Origin: Takakia lepidozioides
Taxonomy: Eukaryota; Streptophyta; Takakiopsida; Takakiales; Takakiaceae
NCBI GenBank assembly: GCA_030704615.1
Contig: CM060732.1
Span: 2,542,001 to 2,606,000 of the forward strand
Direction: 5' to 3'
DNA: 64,000 nt
Shown here: piece after piece, positions 45,647 through 56,673 of the stretch
How positions within the stretch are numbered: the stretch's first letter is position 1
How the letters are laid out: each line of letters starts with the position of its first letter
The notes under the pieces: model-generated
Databases searched by the model: none
What the model was told of the DNA's origin: nothing
The model's input: only the letters and a program-made list of their open reading frames with translations
Position numbers and translations under genes: made by a program

Positions 45647-46057
45647 TCAAACATTGTACCTTTTTTTGGCTGCTCCAGAAGACTCCCCAATCGCCAGAGA
45701 CCCTTTGCGCTTCGGACTGCTCTCTACGCCGAGCATGTTCTGGAGCATCTCCCCCATCCTCTTTTCCACTATCTGGTTCTTCCTGAGGCCAGCATCAATA
45801 TCATCTTTGGCGTCCGTCTCTCCCTCGGATTCAGTCTCCTCCTCACCTGTTCTTGGAAGTATGGCTGGCTGCTGTTCTTCTCCAGATTCCTGCTCTTCCA
45901 TCGCCAGACTTTCCTCTTTGCCCTCTTCTTCCTCCTTTTCCTCTTCGTCTACTCTTTCCATCCTCATTCTATATCTGGCTCTATTCCTGTCCCTAGTGCT
46001 CGTGAAGTATAACGACTTCCTTCTCTTCCTCCTCCGGTGGAAACAAGCGCTCCCCAC
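45647..46057 (-). pseudogene. Family B counterpart of PM exon 1 (putative)
   Basis: A 136-codon frame: a basic N-terminal part RRRKRRKSLYFTSTR, a long Glu-rich segment, then SSPKRKGSLAIGESS. The RKSLYF...RMRMERVDEEE pattern resembles RKLYF...QMRLQEE of PM exon 1 in family A. Its position, divergent from a transposase, is the same. The rest of the partner gene is missing and array B follows. The homology is weak and based on pattern and position, so treat as an inference. Highly acidic and probably disordered. Confidence 0.4.
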
Positions 46058-46931
46058 GCCTCCTCTAAAGCTCTCCAGTTTGTCGTTTGCAACAAGCGAT
46101 TCTATGGCATGTAACCAAACTAAAAATTGGACATTGTTAACCGTATTTGGATGCGGGTGTCATCATTGTGTGCGAACGGAATTCATCCATTTCGGCGTCT
46201 TTGTATTATCCAAGAAATAAATTGGTGGAAAAAAAGTAGATCCGTTGCATGTACTTGTGATATATGTCAGATGTACTTCGCCGCCTGCCAATACATGGCA
46301 GCCTTCTTGCATTCTTTGAAATTCGGAAGTGCCGTAGAAATCTAATGCTAGTTCAATTTCGAGCAGTGCTTGCAGATTCGCAATAATTGTTATGCTTCAC
46401 ATATGCGTCCACGTGTGTTGTACTGCCTACCCTGCGGTTTGCATTTCGCCGTCACCGTCGCAATGTGGTCATTCGGTATAAAAGGTTGTGTCGGCAATGG
46501 TCATGTGTTGCACACGCTCATGCGAGGTGGCTCCCGGAGTGTCAGTGTTTGTGTTGTGCTCTTCTAGCACAGCACAACCTCATTAGATTTGGGGTCTTCC
46601 TCTTTACTGCTCTCCAGGGTTGTTGCCGTCTTTCCATAATGGATGATTTTATGTCATGTTCAGGGTTTGTTTTTTATCAAATACAGCACGGCTTCTTGTG
46701 GTTTCTTGTCTTAGAAAACAGTTTTTCTGGTTGGTGTCTCTCAGTGTGGCTGTCTGCGAAGTTCGGTGCATGTCATTCCTATATCCTTTGCATGCATCGC
46801 GCGCAGTTTTTGGGTCAGTGCTACCCTTTTTTACCTCAGTTTGTTTGGGGTGGATCCCCTTTTGAGAATTACGGGCTATCAGTTCGGGGATTCCTCTGTG
46901 AATCGCAACTTTTCTGTCAGTGTACGAAAAC
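46058..46931. other. Family B divergent intergenic region
   Basis: No convincing gene; short frames only. It lies between the putative partner exon (-) and the transposase (+). Unlike family A it has no palindromes. Confidence 0.4.
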
Positions 46932-49900
46932 ATGTCCAGGGAGCGAGATAAACTCGCTCGATTTCATTCCAATGTAGGTAGTCTTCTACTGACTGCCACT
47001 GTAGATGATGATGGGTTTGTAGTTGTTCATGAGGATGAGCTGGTTACAGTGTTCCCTCTGGAATTGGGTTCTCTACTTGTTCAAAAAGAGGTGTATGACG
47101 AGGATGGGAATTTGGATTCTGGGCACTTGGAGAAACCATTGGTTGGCGAGTGTGGAAGGAAGTAGAGAGTCCTTCCAGGCACATACCGGGTCCTTGGAAA
47201 AGACAGAAGATAATCAGCAAGATCAGTAGTTACCCCTGGCACTGCAGCATCAGTCGTGCAGCAGAAGGGCACAGTTCATGTGAAACAAGAGGTGAGCACA
47301 TCCACTACATTCGTGACTCTTTCAGACTCGTCCTCGGAGGATGTTTCTGAGATTCCTCCGCCAATGCAGACTCCATTCTTGGATGATGACGAGTTGCAGG
47401 AGATAATGAGTGTCATTCTGATATTGAAAGCCCTCGCAGGGGTGCCTGGGTGCAAGAGCGAGCTGCGTTTTGTTAATTGGGAGTCCCTTCGTGTGCAGCG
47501 GGTTCAATACATGCCAGCAGAGTTTGATGGGGACATCTTGTTTGAGCTCAACCCTCCCACGTCTTCTAGTGGACTAGCTGGGCTTCTGCAGGGCATCGAT
47601 AAGAAACATGATGGACACCCTTGGTGCAGGACAAAAACGTCGAACATCCACAACGACATTGGATTGAAATTTCGAAGGTCGGTCTGCGTTGGGCATTGTA
47701 AGTGCGTGAATATTTCTTGCCCTCGCCTGAGAAACAGCGCTAAACCAAACGAAAGTGTGTGGGAAGGTGTGCCCCTGAATCCTTTCACCCCAGGGCTTGC
47801 CCCTCCCAAGACCAATACTTTTGTGTGCAGGTTCTGCAAACTTTCCCCGTCTTGTGTTTCTGTGTGCCACGCTCATATGTACCAGGTGGCACACCGATGC
47901 AAGACAATGACTCGTGCTTGCATTCATATGGGTACACACGAGCATCCTGTGTCCAAAGGAAGTTGCAGGGATAGCATGGACATCGCTAGAAATATGCTGA
48001 AGCAGGAGTTCCACAATGCCCCTTGTGCAACACCTTCTGTTATAGCGCTCGCAGCTAGCAAGGCATTCCTGGAAAAACACATACTGGGTGAAGGGGATGC
48101 GACACAACCAATGCTGGATGCAGATTCGCTTGAGGCAGTGATGGACCATTTCTCCGTGTTGAGCTCTCCCAATATTCGAAACCAGGTGAATGCACTCAGA
48201 ATGGGCACAGACACTGCTGGATTCATGGACTGTTTATAGACCTCAAACGGAGGAGTCGCTATGAATTCATTCAAAACAGTATCTTCCCTGGCCAGGGCTC
48301 GTCCAAGGTGTATTTGTTCAAGATGTCCACAGTGGGCGAAGGCGGTGGTGTGAGCATTGTCCGCCGAATGCAACCTGGAGGAGATTTGACAAAATGTTGG
48401 TTAATGTTTGATCACTGCAAACGGGTGAAGGGTTGGACAACCATGGCATGCCATGTGTACGATCCAGCGTACCAACGTGTGCTCTCCATAGCAATTTGTG
48501 ATATGCAGTCGGAGGACACTGAATCCTAGATGCTCATGTGGAATTTGCTCCTGGCCGTCATGCAGCGCAATGGAATACAGAACACAAATTTTGCGGGCTT
48601 CATGGCTGATAGTGCACAGACAAATTTCAATGCAGTGCGGCGCGTGTTTGGTTCGGGGGATCCTAAGGTCCCAATGGAAAATAGGGAGCGCACATGCCTC
48701 TTCCATTGGAGTCAATCTCTAGCATGTCATACAAAGCGCTGCATTCGCCCTGACCTTCAGTTGGAGCATAGAAGGCTCTGCCTCAAGTACAAAAATGCCA
48801 CCTCAATGGGAGAAGCTGAGAGCACTTACCAAGCAATCCGGGCTTGGTGGTTCTCCTCTGGTGCTGCTACTGGTATCCACCCGAAGGAGTTGGAGGACTG
48901 GTTGGTTTTCTGGCACTTCAGGTACAGACAGTGGGGAGCTTTCATGACGACGGTAAGCCTCTTCAATCCCAGAAACACAAATTTCATTTTGCATCATGCC
49001 TGTTCATTTGGGGTTGTTGGATTGTCAGTTGCAAAACCTCTTCCATTTCCTTTTGTTCCTCACATTTCCATGCAATGCCTCCTGCAGGACATGTCCATGG
49101 AGGACTTGGCCGACATGCCATCCTGTAATTTGGCGGAGACTGTTCACAACGCCTGGATGCAACAGTCTACCAAAGCAGGACGTGACTTGTATGTGGCCAC
49201 TGCTGATGACATGGTGCGGCACTTACCGCAATTTTTCTGATGGGACGGGGCGGAGGCAAGGGCCCTGATACAACTTTGTTGATGCTAAGGGCTGCGAGTA
49301 GGTCCGGAGACCCATCGAAGATGGCCAGAGCTCTGAACAGGTGCACTGAAGGCTCCCCTTTGCAATCTAGGCTCCCCCATTTGGAAGGCGAGGAAAGATT
49401 TGGATCATGCAAAAGGAAATTGAACACTCCTCCAGGGTCGGATGGAGATTCCCATCGGCCGGACAAGGTCAATTTCTCTGTACCAGGGGTGTCTCTAGTG
49501 CAGACTAAGTCGTGTGCCCGCCCCTTCCCAGGTGGGTCCTCCTCCAGTGGAGCAGGTGCAGATCATGCAAGCACAGTAGCAGGAATCCCATTGGAGGAGG
49601 TGGTGGCCATGGTGCATGAATCTGATTGCATTGATAGTGAGTGGCATATAGAACGCACCCCACCAGGATCTAGAGTGGCTTGAATGGCAATTCGGACCCC
49701 CTCTTTCAAGAAATGCAAATCAAAAATATGCAAAGGCTCCGGGGGGACTCCAGCTCCAACATTCACAGGGTTGTTCCGACCTTATCATAGTGGGGAGTCA
49801 AAGGACCACAAGTTCTGGTTCTGCCCAAACGATATGGCACTATGCGTCAAGGAAATAGTTCGTCCTTCGGTGATAATGAAGCCCCCTCCCCCCGCAATTT

Positions 49901-50463
49901 GGCCTGTGAAACTTGGGACGTCGCTGTCATCAACCGAGATAAGCATGCTGGAGGAGGGAGGGTTCTGTCTTGCACGGTCCCGGGTGGTGCCCTCATGCAC
50001 TGTCGGCACAGATGTGCCACATGCTCCGGCAATGCCTCCACCCGGTGCCAACTCCCACTCAACAAAAATAGATGGAAAAAGAGTGCGTCGTGAATGCAAG
50101 ATCGAATCGGCTAGAATTTTGTAGGTTCGGGTGACTCGTATCACCGAAGTCCCTGCCCCGGGGTATGGATGGATTTACACAGTGCTGTCTATCGGCTCAG
50201 TTCTTCATGGCAAAGAATATCAGGTTACCGTGGGGAATTTCCCTACGTGCACTTGTCCGGATTTTGTAACGATGCGTGAGGGCGCTCTCGGCATGAGAGG
50301 GAAGTGGGTCCCCTGCAAGCATCAATATTACATATACCTTGTAATTATGTGCTGCGACGGTAAGAGAGACCAATTTATTCACCAAGCCACACTAGGCTAC
50401 GGAGAAGTAATCACCCTTCTACAGCGGGACACCTCACGTAGGGCTCCGCCAAATTCTCTTTGA
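46932..50463 (+). pseudogene. MULE transposase with SWIM finger, family B
   Basis: A distant relative of the family A transposase, alignable throughout. N-terminal part about 46932-47165. Then 47256-48236 with the Cys/His region (CKCVNISC, CRFCKLSPSC) and HEHP, and the DDE region with FDHCKR (48410), GFMADSAQTNF (48597) and CLFHW (48695). An intron at 48953-49087 falls at the same place as in family A, followed by the Glu-containing NLAETVHNAW, and a C-terminal SWIM finger CTCPDF...CKHQYY (50250-50335). Lesions: frameshifts near 47200, 48237 and 49240, a Glu-to-stop at 48527, and stops at 49681 and 50122. Ends IHQATLGYGEVITLLQRD, matching the C terminus of family A. Dead copy. Confidence 0.8.
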
Positions 50464-50890
50464 ACACATACGAGCCATGCTCGCTTCCCATGCTGGTTTC
50501 CAGGTTACCGTGTAAAGACTTTACATTTAGGACAAACACATACATTTTGTTCGCGGAACCAGGGCAAATGCACATGCCATTCATTGTAAGCGTCTATCTG
50601 TGAATTGAAATAAAGTGTGTCAATCATCCTGAGCTCAAATCTGCTATATTTTCATATTCCTCTTTTTGTGCAGGCATTGCAGACATGGTGCATGGTGGCC
50701 CTCTTTGTTTTGTCCACAGTAATAGGCCCTCTTCCTGCAATCCTCGCCTATAGGACCTGCTTCTCCAGCAGATTTGTGCCGCTCAAGCTTCCCTGAAGCA
50801 TGAGCTCAGCTCACGCTTTGCAGCTACAACGTGAGCTCAGCTCCCAGGCTCACGGGGCTGGGCTCACACCGTAGCTACGCTGGCCAGGCT
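50464..50890. mobile_element. Family B 3' flank and probable end
   Basis: AT-rich 3' flank followed by GAGCTCA/GGCTCAC repeats at about 50797-50885. These subterminal repeats replace the CATGAGCC of family A with TGAGC/GTGAGCC-like units. The exact end was not determined. Confidence 0.4.
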
Positions 50891-52700
50891 TGCCCAAGCA
50901 TTGCTAATGCACACAAACATGATGTGCTTCCCCCATCATTTGCTCATAGGTCTCCAAAGCCTCCATCCCACGTCCCTGTTGTGCATACCCTGCAAGCATC
51001 GCACTCCACGACACCACATCTCGTTCAGCCATAATGTCAAACACTCCCTTTGCATCCTAGATGCACCCACATTTTGCAAACATGTCCACCAGGGTATTGT
51101 TCAGAATGACATCTGGTACAATTCCAGCTCTGAAGATGTCGCCATGGACCTCTTTCCCCTTTTCCAGAGCTGCCAGGGTAGTGTTCAGATTGACATTTGG
51201 TACAATTCCAGCTTTGATGATATCCCCATGCACCTCTTTGCCCTTCTCCAGGGCTGCCAGGCTTGCACAAGCATTGCTAATGCACACAAACATGATGTGT
51301 TTCCCCCATCATTTGCTCATAGGTCTCCAAAGCCTCCATCCCACGTCCCTGCTGTGCATACACTGCAAGCATCGCACTCCACGACACCACATCTCGTTCA
51401 GCCATAGTGTCAAACACTCCCTTTGCATCCCACCCACATTTTGCAAACATGTCCACCAGGGTATTGTTCAGAATGACATCTAGTACAATTCCAGTTCTGA
51501 AGATGTCGCCATGGACATCTTTCCCCTTTTCCAGAGCTGCCAAGGCAGTGTTTAGAATGACATTTGCTACAATTCCAGCTTTGATGATATCCCCATGCAC
51601 CTCTTTGCCATTCTCTAGGGCTACCAGGCTTGCCCGATGCCACATCTTGTTTAGCCATAGTGTTGAACACTCCCTTTGCATCCTAGATGCACCCACATTT
51701 TGCAAACATGTCCACCAGGGTATTGTTCATCTGGTACAATTCCAGCTCTGAAGATGTCGCCATGGATCTCTTTCCCCTTTTCCAGAGCTGCCAGGGCAGT
51801 GTTCAGAATGACGTTTGGTACGATTCCAGCTTTGATGATATCCCCATGCACCTCTTTGCCCTTCTCTAGGGCTGCCAGGCTTGCCCAAGCATTGCTAATG
51901 CACACAAACATGATGTGCTTCCCCCATCATTTGCTCATAGGTCTCCAAAGCCTCCATCCCACGTCCCTACTGTGCATACGCTGCAAGCATCGCACTCCAC
52001 GACACCACATCTTGTTCAGCCATAGTGTCAAACACTCCCTTTGCATTCTAGATGCACCCACATTTTGCAAACATGTCCACCAAGGTATTGTTCAGAATGA
52101 CAGCTGGTACAATTCCAGCTCTGACGATGTCGCCATGGACCTCTTTCCCCTTTTCCAGAGCTACCAGGGCAGTGTTTAGAATGACATTTGGTATAATTCC
52201 AGCTTTGACGATATCCCCATGCACCTCTTTGCCATTCTCTAGGGCTGCCAGGCTTGCCCGACGCCACATCTTGTTCAGCCATAGTGTTGAACACTCCCTT
52301 TGCATCCTAGATGCACCCACATTTTGCAAACATGTCCACTAGGGTATTTCAGAATGAAATCAGGTACAATTCCAGCTCTGAGATGTCGCCATGGACCTCT
52401 TTCCCCTTTTCCAGAGCTGCCAGGGCAGTGTTTAGAATGACGTTTGGTACGATTCCAGCTTTGATGATATCCCCATGCACCTCTTTGCCCTTCTCCAAGG
52501 CTGTCAGGCTTGCACAAACATTGCGAATGCACACAAACATGATGTGCTTCCCCCATAATCTGCTTATAGGTCTCCAAAGCCTCCATCCCACGTCCCTACT
52601 GTGCATACCCTGCAAGCATCGCACTCCACGACACCACATCTCATAGGTCTCCAAAGCCTCCTTCCCACGTCCTTGTTGTGCCTACCCTGCAAGCATCGCA
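50889..52700 (-). pseudogene. Degenerate PPR tandem array
   Basis: Minus strand. Repeated PPR-type text: ALEKGKEVHGDIIKAGIVP, LNNTLVDMFAKCGCI, KGVFDTMAERDVVSWSAML and YAQQGRGMEALETYEQMM. These are the helical blocks of plant PLS-class PPR proteins (organelle RNA-binding, often RNA editing). The block starting at 50889 recurs at 51262, 51884 and 52513, giving a higher-order unit of about 625 bp with a shorter first unit. Units are joined out of frame and some fuse two half-motifs (MQREC...LNKMW), so no long protein is encoded. The near identity of units shows recent duplication of an already broken piece. Confidence 0.75.
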
Positions 52701-52741
52701 CTCATACCGTGCAAACATCTTTATTTCGTCTTCTTGAGAAG

Positions 52742-52840
52742 GATGGTTTGTGATCCGAAGCGCGACTTCTTCATTCATCAAGCCACTATGAGTTTCAACG
52801 TAGTGGATACACTTCTACAGCGGGATATAAGCACATAGAC
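52742..52840 (+). pseudogene. Family C transposase C-terminal tail
   Basis: Thirty-two codons ending at TAG: MVCDPKRDFFIHQATMSFNV then VDTLLQRDIST. This matches the last residues of the family B transposase (GKRDQFIHQATLGYG, TLLQRD). The rest of the gene is replaced by the PPR array. It lies 196 bp before a third type of palindrome array. Confidence 0.65.
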
Positions 52841-53036
52841 AGCATGCACTTGCCATGAAGAAATCTGAATTTTCCTTGATTACTACTTGTAATGGAAGAG
52901 TGTTGAAGTCCAATGTCTCTCAATGTATGTTCGCCAACATCTTCCCAAGGCGTGGGTCTACAAATTTGTCGCATTCGTTCGTCCTCCTCTGTTCATTTGC
53001 GAACACAACAAACTTCTTTCAAATGGACATTCTCGG

Positions 53037-53280
53037 AAATCAACCTTGTTTTGACACAAGGTTGATTTCGGTTGTTGGAAATCAGCCTCGTGTTAACACA
53101 AGGTTGATTTTAGTTCTACAAAATCGACCTCGTGTTAACAGAAGTTTGACTTGAAGTTCTCCAAATCAACCTTGTGTTGACACAAGGTTGATTTCAGTTC
53201 TAGGAAAACAACCTCATGTTAACACAAGGTTGGTTTCAGTTCTAGGAAATCGACCTTGTATTAACACAAGGTTGATCTCT
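53037..53280. repeat. Family C palindrome array
   Basis: Six units at about 49-bp spacing. Palindrome arms of 14 bp: AAATCAACCTTGTG, centre TTGA or TTAA, and the reverse complement. Units 1 and 4 are closest to perfect. Linkers read CAGTTCTAGG. Design matches the family A and B arrays but the sequence is unrelated. Confidence 0.85.
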
Positions 53281-53379
53281 GCGGACGCCCTAAACCCTTA
53301 ACCCGTCTCACCTTCATGTGGTAAAATCCCCAGTTGTAGGCTCCTCGGTTATAGGCCCACCTTCTTTTGTGGTGACGTG

Positions 53380-53830
53380 GCACGACCTGGGCTAGGCTCA
53401 CGCCACGTCAGCGATGTGAGCGTAGGCTCATGTCACGTCACCATTGTGTGAGCATATGCTCACACGCCAGGCTCACGTGGTAGCGTCGTTGTTGTATGCA
53501 TAGACACGACTTAGTCGCAACTATAGCATCCTGCAGCCATACCATCGGACAACCTCTGCTGAGCACTCAGGGATATGGGTTGTATTGATGGAAGCCAATT
53601 TTCCCTAAGTCACCAGCCAGCGGTTAACAGCTACTACCCCTAGTTCACAACCTCAACACACAAATCCCCTCTTCACTCCTACAACAATGATTGTGCCCGC
53701 TGAATGTGTCTTTCACTCTTGCTGGGGGATGCTAGATTGTGAGCCCAGCCCCGTGAGCCCGTGAGCCTATGAGCCTGTGAGCCTAGGCAGGCTCACGCGA
53801 ACATGTGAGCCTAGCCCCCCTAGCTTGAAA
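53380..53830. repeat. GTGAGCC-type subterminal repeats
   Basis: Repeated GTGAGC / AGGCTCAC and CACGTCA strings at 53390-53480 and a dense GTGAGCC run at 53740-53815. Likely the subterminal region of the family C element by analogy with CATGAGCC in family A. No gene. Confidence 0.4.
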
Positions 53831-53879
53831 GTCATCGAAGATGTAGGGCCTGTTACCGCGGTCGATCACCCATTCCCGC

Positions 53880-53965
53880 GGAAATATGCCTAAAACGCAA
53901 ACCCTAACCCTAAACCCTCAATGCAAACCCTAAACCGTAAACATAAACCTTGGATCGTAAACCCC
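53880..53965 (+). repeat. Short telomere-like tract
   Basis: Degenerate AAACCCTAA-type repeats (ACCCTAACCCTAAACCCT and variants). Too short and imperfect to be a telomere; interstitial. Confidence 0.5.
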
Positions 53966-53969
53966 AAAG

Positions 53970-54280
53970 GTCCCAATCGGGGTCAATGAAGAAGAGGTGG
54001 ATAAAACTGGAGTGCCATCATGAAGCCAAACGAAGGATTAATTATGAAGCAGAGGTGAAAAAAACTGGAGCGCCATCGTGAAGCTCAACGAGGCTTTAAT
54101 GGATAAAAAAGTGGTGAAAAAAAATGGAGCAAAATTGTGAAGTTGAATGAAAGTTTATTTTTGAAGAAGAGGTGGAAAAAAAAGTGGGAATGTCATCATG
54201 AAGCTTAATGAGGGTTCAATTTTGAGGAAGAGGTGAAAAAAACTAGAGTGACATCGTGAAGTTCAACGAGGGTTTAATCA
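53970..54280 (+). repeat. About 62-bp tandem repeat, five units
   Basis: Degenerate units containing GAAGAGGTGAAAAAAACTGG, then GCCATCGTGAAGC and AACGAGGGTTTAAT. No gene. Directly abuts terminus 2 of the next element. Confidence 0.65.
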
Positions 54281-54420
54281 GGGGGTTGCTATTTCATGCG
54301 CGGCATGTGCATGAGCGCAACAAAAAAAAAAACATGAGCGGACCAGGATGTGTCCACGGAAATAGGGGTAGGAGGCTCAGAAATAGGGTCATGTGAAGTT
54401 GGAATGTAGCACCACTGGAC
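54281..54420. mobile_element. E6 terminus 2 (A2 subfamily)
   Basis: Starts GGGGGTTGCTATTTCATG, matching terminus 2 of E1 and E5, followed by a T/A run, ACATGAGCGGACC and GTGTCCACGGAAATAGGG, in the same order as 60574-60700. It is followed by a PM last exon instead of X/Y genes, so this copy is internally deleted or belongs to a form without X/Y. Confidence 0.65.
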
Positions 54421-54498
54421 TCGTCATAGCAATGAAATGCGATAGTTTATTGCAAATTTTGTGGCAAGCCACATCTATACAAGTGTGTCCTAACTGTC

Positions 54499-55230
54499 AT
54501 AGCCGGAATGGGCACTACTATCCTCCTCTCCTACACCCTTCGAGGAACTTGCCCCACCTTCCTCCTCATCCCCCTCATCCTCTGAGCTCTGAGATGTATC
54601 GGTTCCACTATGCCTCTCAAGAAAACCGTCCTCTCCTTGGGGAACTGTCCACCTCACCTCTTGGGAATTTGCTGCCTTTTCTCCTCCACTTTCCTCAGCA
54701 GAATCCAAGATAAATCTACAAACCCCACCAGCTCTAATAGCTGCTACCTCCTCCTTCATCTTCATTTTCTAGAGGCTTGCCTCGTCTAAAATATGTTGTA
54801 CACGACTAGGTTCGGAAGACCTCCTAATGGACACCGTAGCAAGCCGGGCAACATAACTAGGAAGGATGTAGCCCCTTTGAGGACTCGGCATGAAATCGCC
54901 CCTGGCAAAAAATGGCACATTCCTCCTGCCAACGAACTGCGGTGAAGTTGTCCCTTCTGCAGTACTTGGCATCCTGCAGTAAGAACAATCCACTTCAAGA
55001 ATGTCAATACCAGCAGAATGCAGAAAGGGTCTTTCAATAAAATAAGAGAGCGAATGGAGGTGCCTCACGAAATCAGGAGGCAACTTACAATGCAACCACT
55101 CACTCGTAAATTGGGGGCTCCTCGGCTGCGATCTCAACTTCTTCCTCCCCCTTGCTCCTTGTCGAACGGCTTTTACTCACCCATCCCTTCGCTATCCGAG
55201 GTGGAAACTCCAAGATAGAAGAGTTGGATA
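54499..55230 (-). pseudogene. A2 PM gene, last exon and preceding intron, E6
   Basis: Minus strand, stop near 54499. The C-terminal exon runs from a clear TGCAG acceptor near 54975 and reads GRRNVPFFARGDF, the Arg-rich helix, VRWTVPQGEDGFLERHSG and an acidic Ser-rich tail ending SGYDS. One frameshift or stop lies near 54768. It is most like the copy at 4602-5016, defining subfamily A2. Upstream sequence to about 55230 is intron or flank with no recognisable exon. Confidence 0.7.
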
Positions 55231-55770
55231 TCTCTCAGCACTCAGCCCGCTCAGTACTATCAGTCATGACCTGCAGCTAGTGAATCATGGTTGTGCTTCC
55301 CATTTGTATTCCTTCTTGCCTTCATGTTATCAATTTACCTTATCTGATACTGAAGCATCAGATTGCTTCAGTATCTACTTAGTTCCACTTAATCATGCAT
55401 TCATTTCACAGCTTCACTCATGTCTCTCTACATAGTGTGATTGTATCGAATAAGTATCAGATTATGATTTATCAGGTATCAGGCCAATGCCATGGTGACT
55501 CTAATCCGCCCTACAGTATCACTACAGCTCTGCATATAATAAGCATCTACTGTTCATCTTTCCTCCTTCTCTGTGCTCTCGTTCTTGCTCTCCGCCTGAT
55601 CTCCTCTTCCCATGACCCAGAAGCGCTCCCCGTGAAGTGATCCTCTTTCCGTTGCCCCTCTCCTTATCTGCCCGCAAGCTCTTCTAACCACCTAACTAAC
55701 TAACCGTCATCCCTGAAGTAACACGTTCCTTTGCAGATGTCATTCCCTCACAGTCGTTCCCTGTCAATGA
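55231..55770. other. Gene-free stretch with a perfect hairpin
   Basis: No gene seen. At 55346-55375 there is a perfect inverted repeat: GATACTGAAGCA, loop TCAGAT, TGCTTCAGTATC. Confidence 0.5.
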
Positions 55771-55784
55771 TAATTGTTCCCCAA

Positions 55785-55995
55785 GTACTGTGACAGGCTG
55801 TGTAAGGCTGTGTCGGGCTGTGTCGGGCTGTGCGAAGCTATGGCGGCTGTGACTGGCTGTGATTGGCTGTGTAAAGCTATGTCAGGCTGTGACTGGCTAT
55901 GTCGGGCTGTGTCGGGCTGTGCGAAGTTGTGGCGGGCTGTGACTGGCTGTGACTGGCTGTGTAAAGCTGTGTCGGGTTGTGTCGGGCTGTATAAC
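55785..55995 (+). repeat. GGCTGTG minisatellite
   Basis: Tandem units of 10-11 bp, mostly GGCTGTGTCGG and GGCTGTGACT, with about 20 copies. The frame through it gives CVGLCEAM-type text, a repeat artefact. Confidence 0.75.
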
Positions 55996-56151
55996 CCCCC
56001 TAAAGCCTGCTGTTGCCGCCCCTAAGGCTCCTGTTGGTCTCAGTCTGCGCAAAAATTAAGGGTACCCCACAGAATCCGTAAAAGCGTCTAAGTCCCAAGC
56101 AGCCCTCTAACATTTACCCCTCCCCCTCTCAAAAAGCCGTGTCCTCACGGT

Positions 56152-56673
56152 TTACTGTTTGGGATTAGCAAAACTTTGTGAGCGAGCACCCTTCTGACGG
56201 TGAGAGTCTCGTGAAGGACTCTGTGTTCGAGCCCGAGTCCTGTCACTGGTTGACGGAGATGATTGAGCACTACCTGGAAATGTCTGACCCTCCTTTGGCT
56301 GATAACGAGGTAACCTCTCAGGCATAGGAGATCCCCGTCGTTTCTTCTCTGCCATCTGAAGTGCATAGTCCTCTGCCATGCCAAAAGAGTCCGCTAAAGA
56401 AACAGTAGTATCAGAATCCTCGTCTCCCCTTAGGTGAATTAACGGCCAAACTTTAAGTGGAATCCTGTGTGGCATACAATGTGGTCCGACCATATCTGGA
56501 AGTTTAAATTGTACAACTTGTTGTAAGCGGTGGCAAGCAAAATTAGTGAACGTCCTCAACTCCTTATCTGTATAGGTAAGAGCTGTGCCAATGACTTTGG
56601 CACAGTGTAAGTATTTCCATGCCTCATGTCCCTTAAAGAAAATATCCTCAGGGCCGAATTTCTGTGTTGTCAA
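56152..56673 (-). CDS. Unrecognised ORF, 173 codons
   Basis: An open frame with text unlike the repeats around it: EDIFFKGHEAWKYLHCAK, FACHRLQQVVQF, then an Arg/Ser-rich C terminus with KKRRGSPMPERLP. Composition fits a small basic, partly disordered protein or a piece of a transposon gag/accessory protein. I found no motif to name it, and the start and completeness are uncertain. Confidence 0.3.
   Translation of the reverse strand: MTTQKFGPEDIFFKGHEAWKYLHCAKVIGTALTYTDKELRTFTNFACHRLQQVVQFKLPDMVGPHCMPHRIPLKVWPLIHLRGDEDSDTTVSLADSFGMAEDYALQMAEKKRRGSPMPERLPRYQPKEGQTFPGSAQSSPSTSDRTRARTQSPSRDSHRQKGARSQSFANPKQ

Noticed and set aside
53880-53965. Telomere or chromosome end
   Set aside because: Short degenerate repeats with unrelated sequence continuing on both sides.
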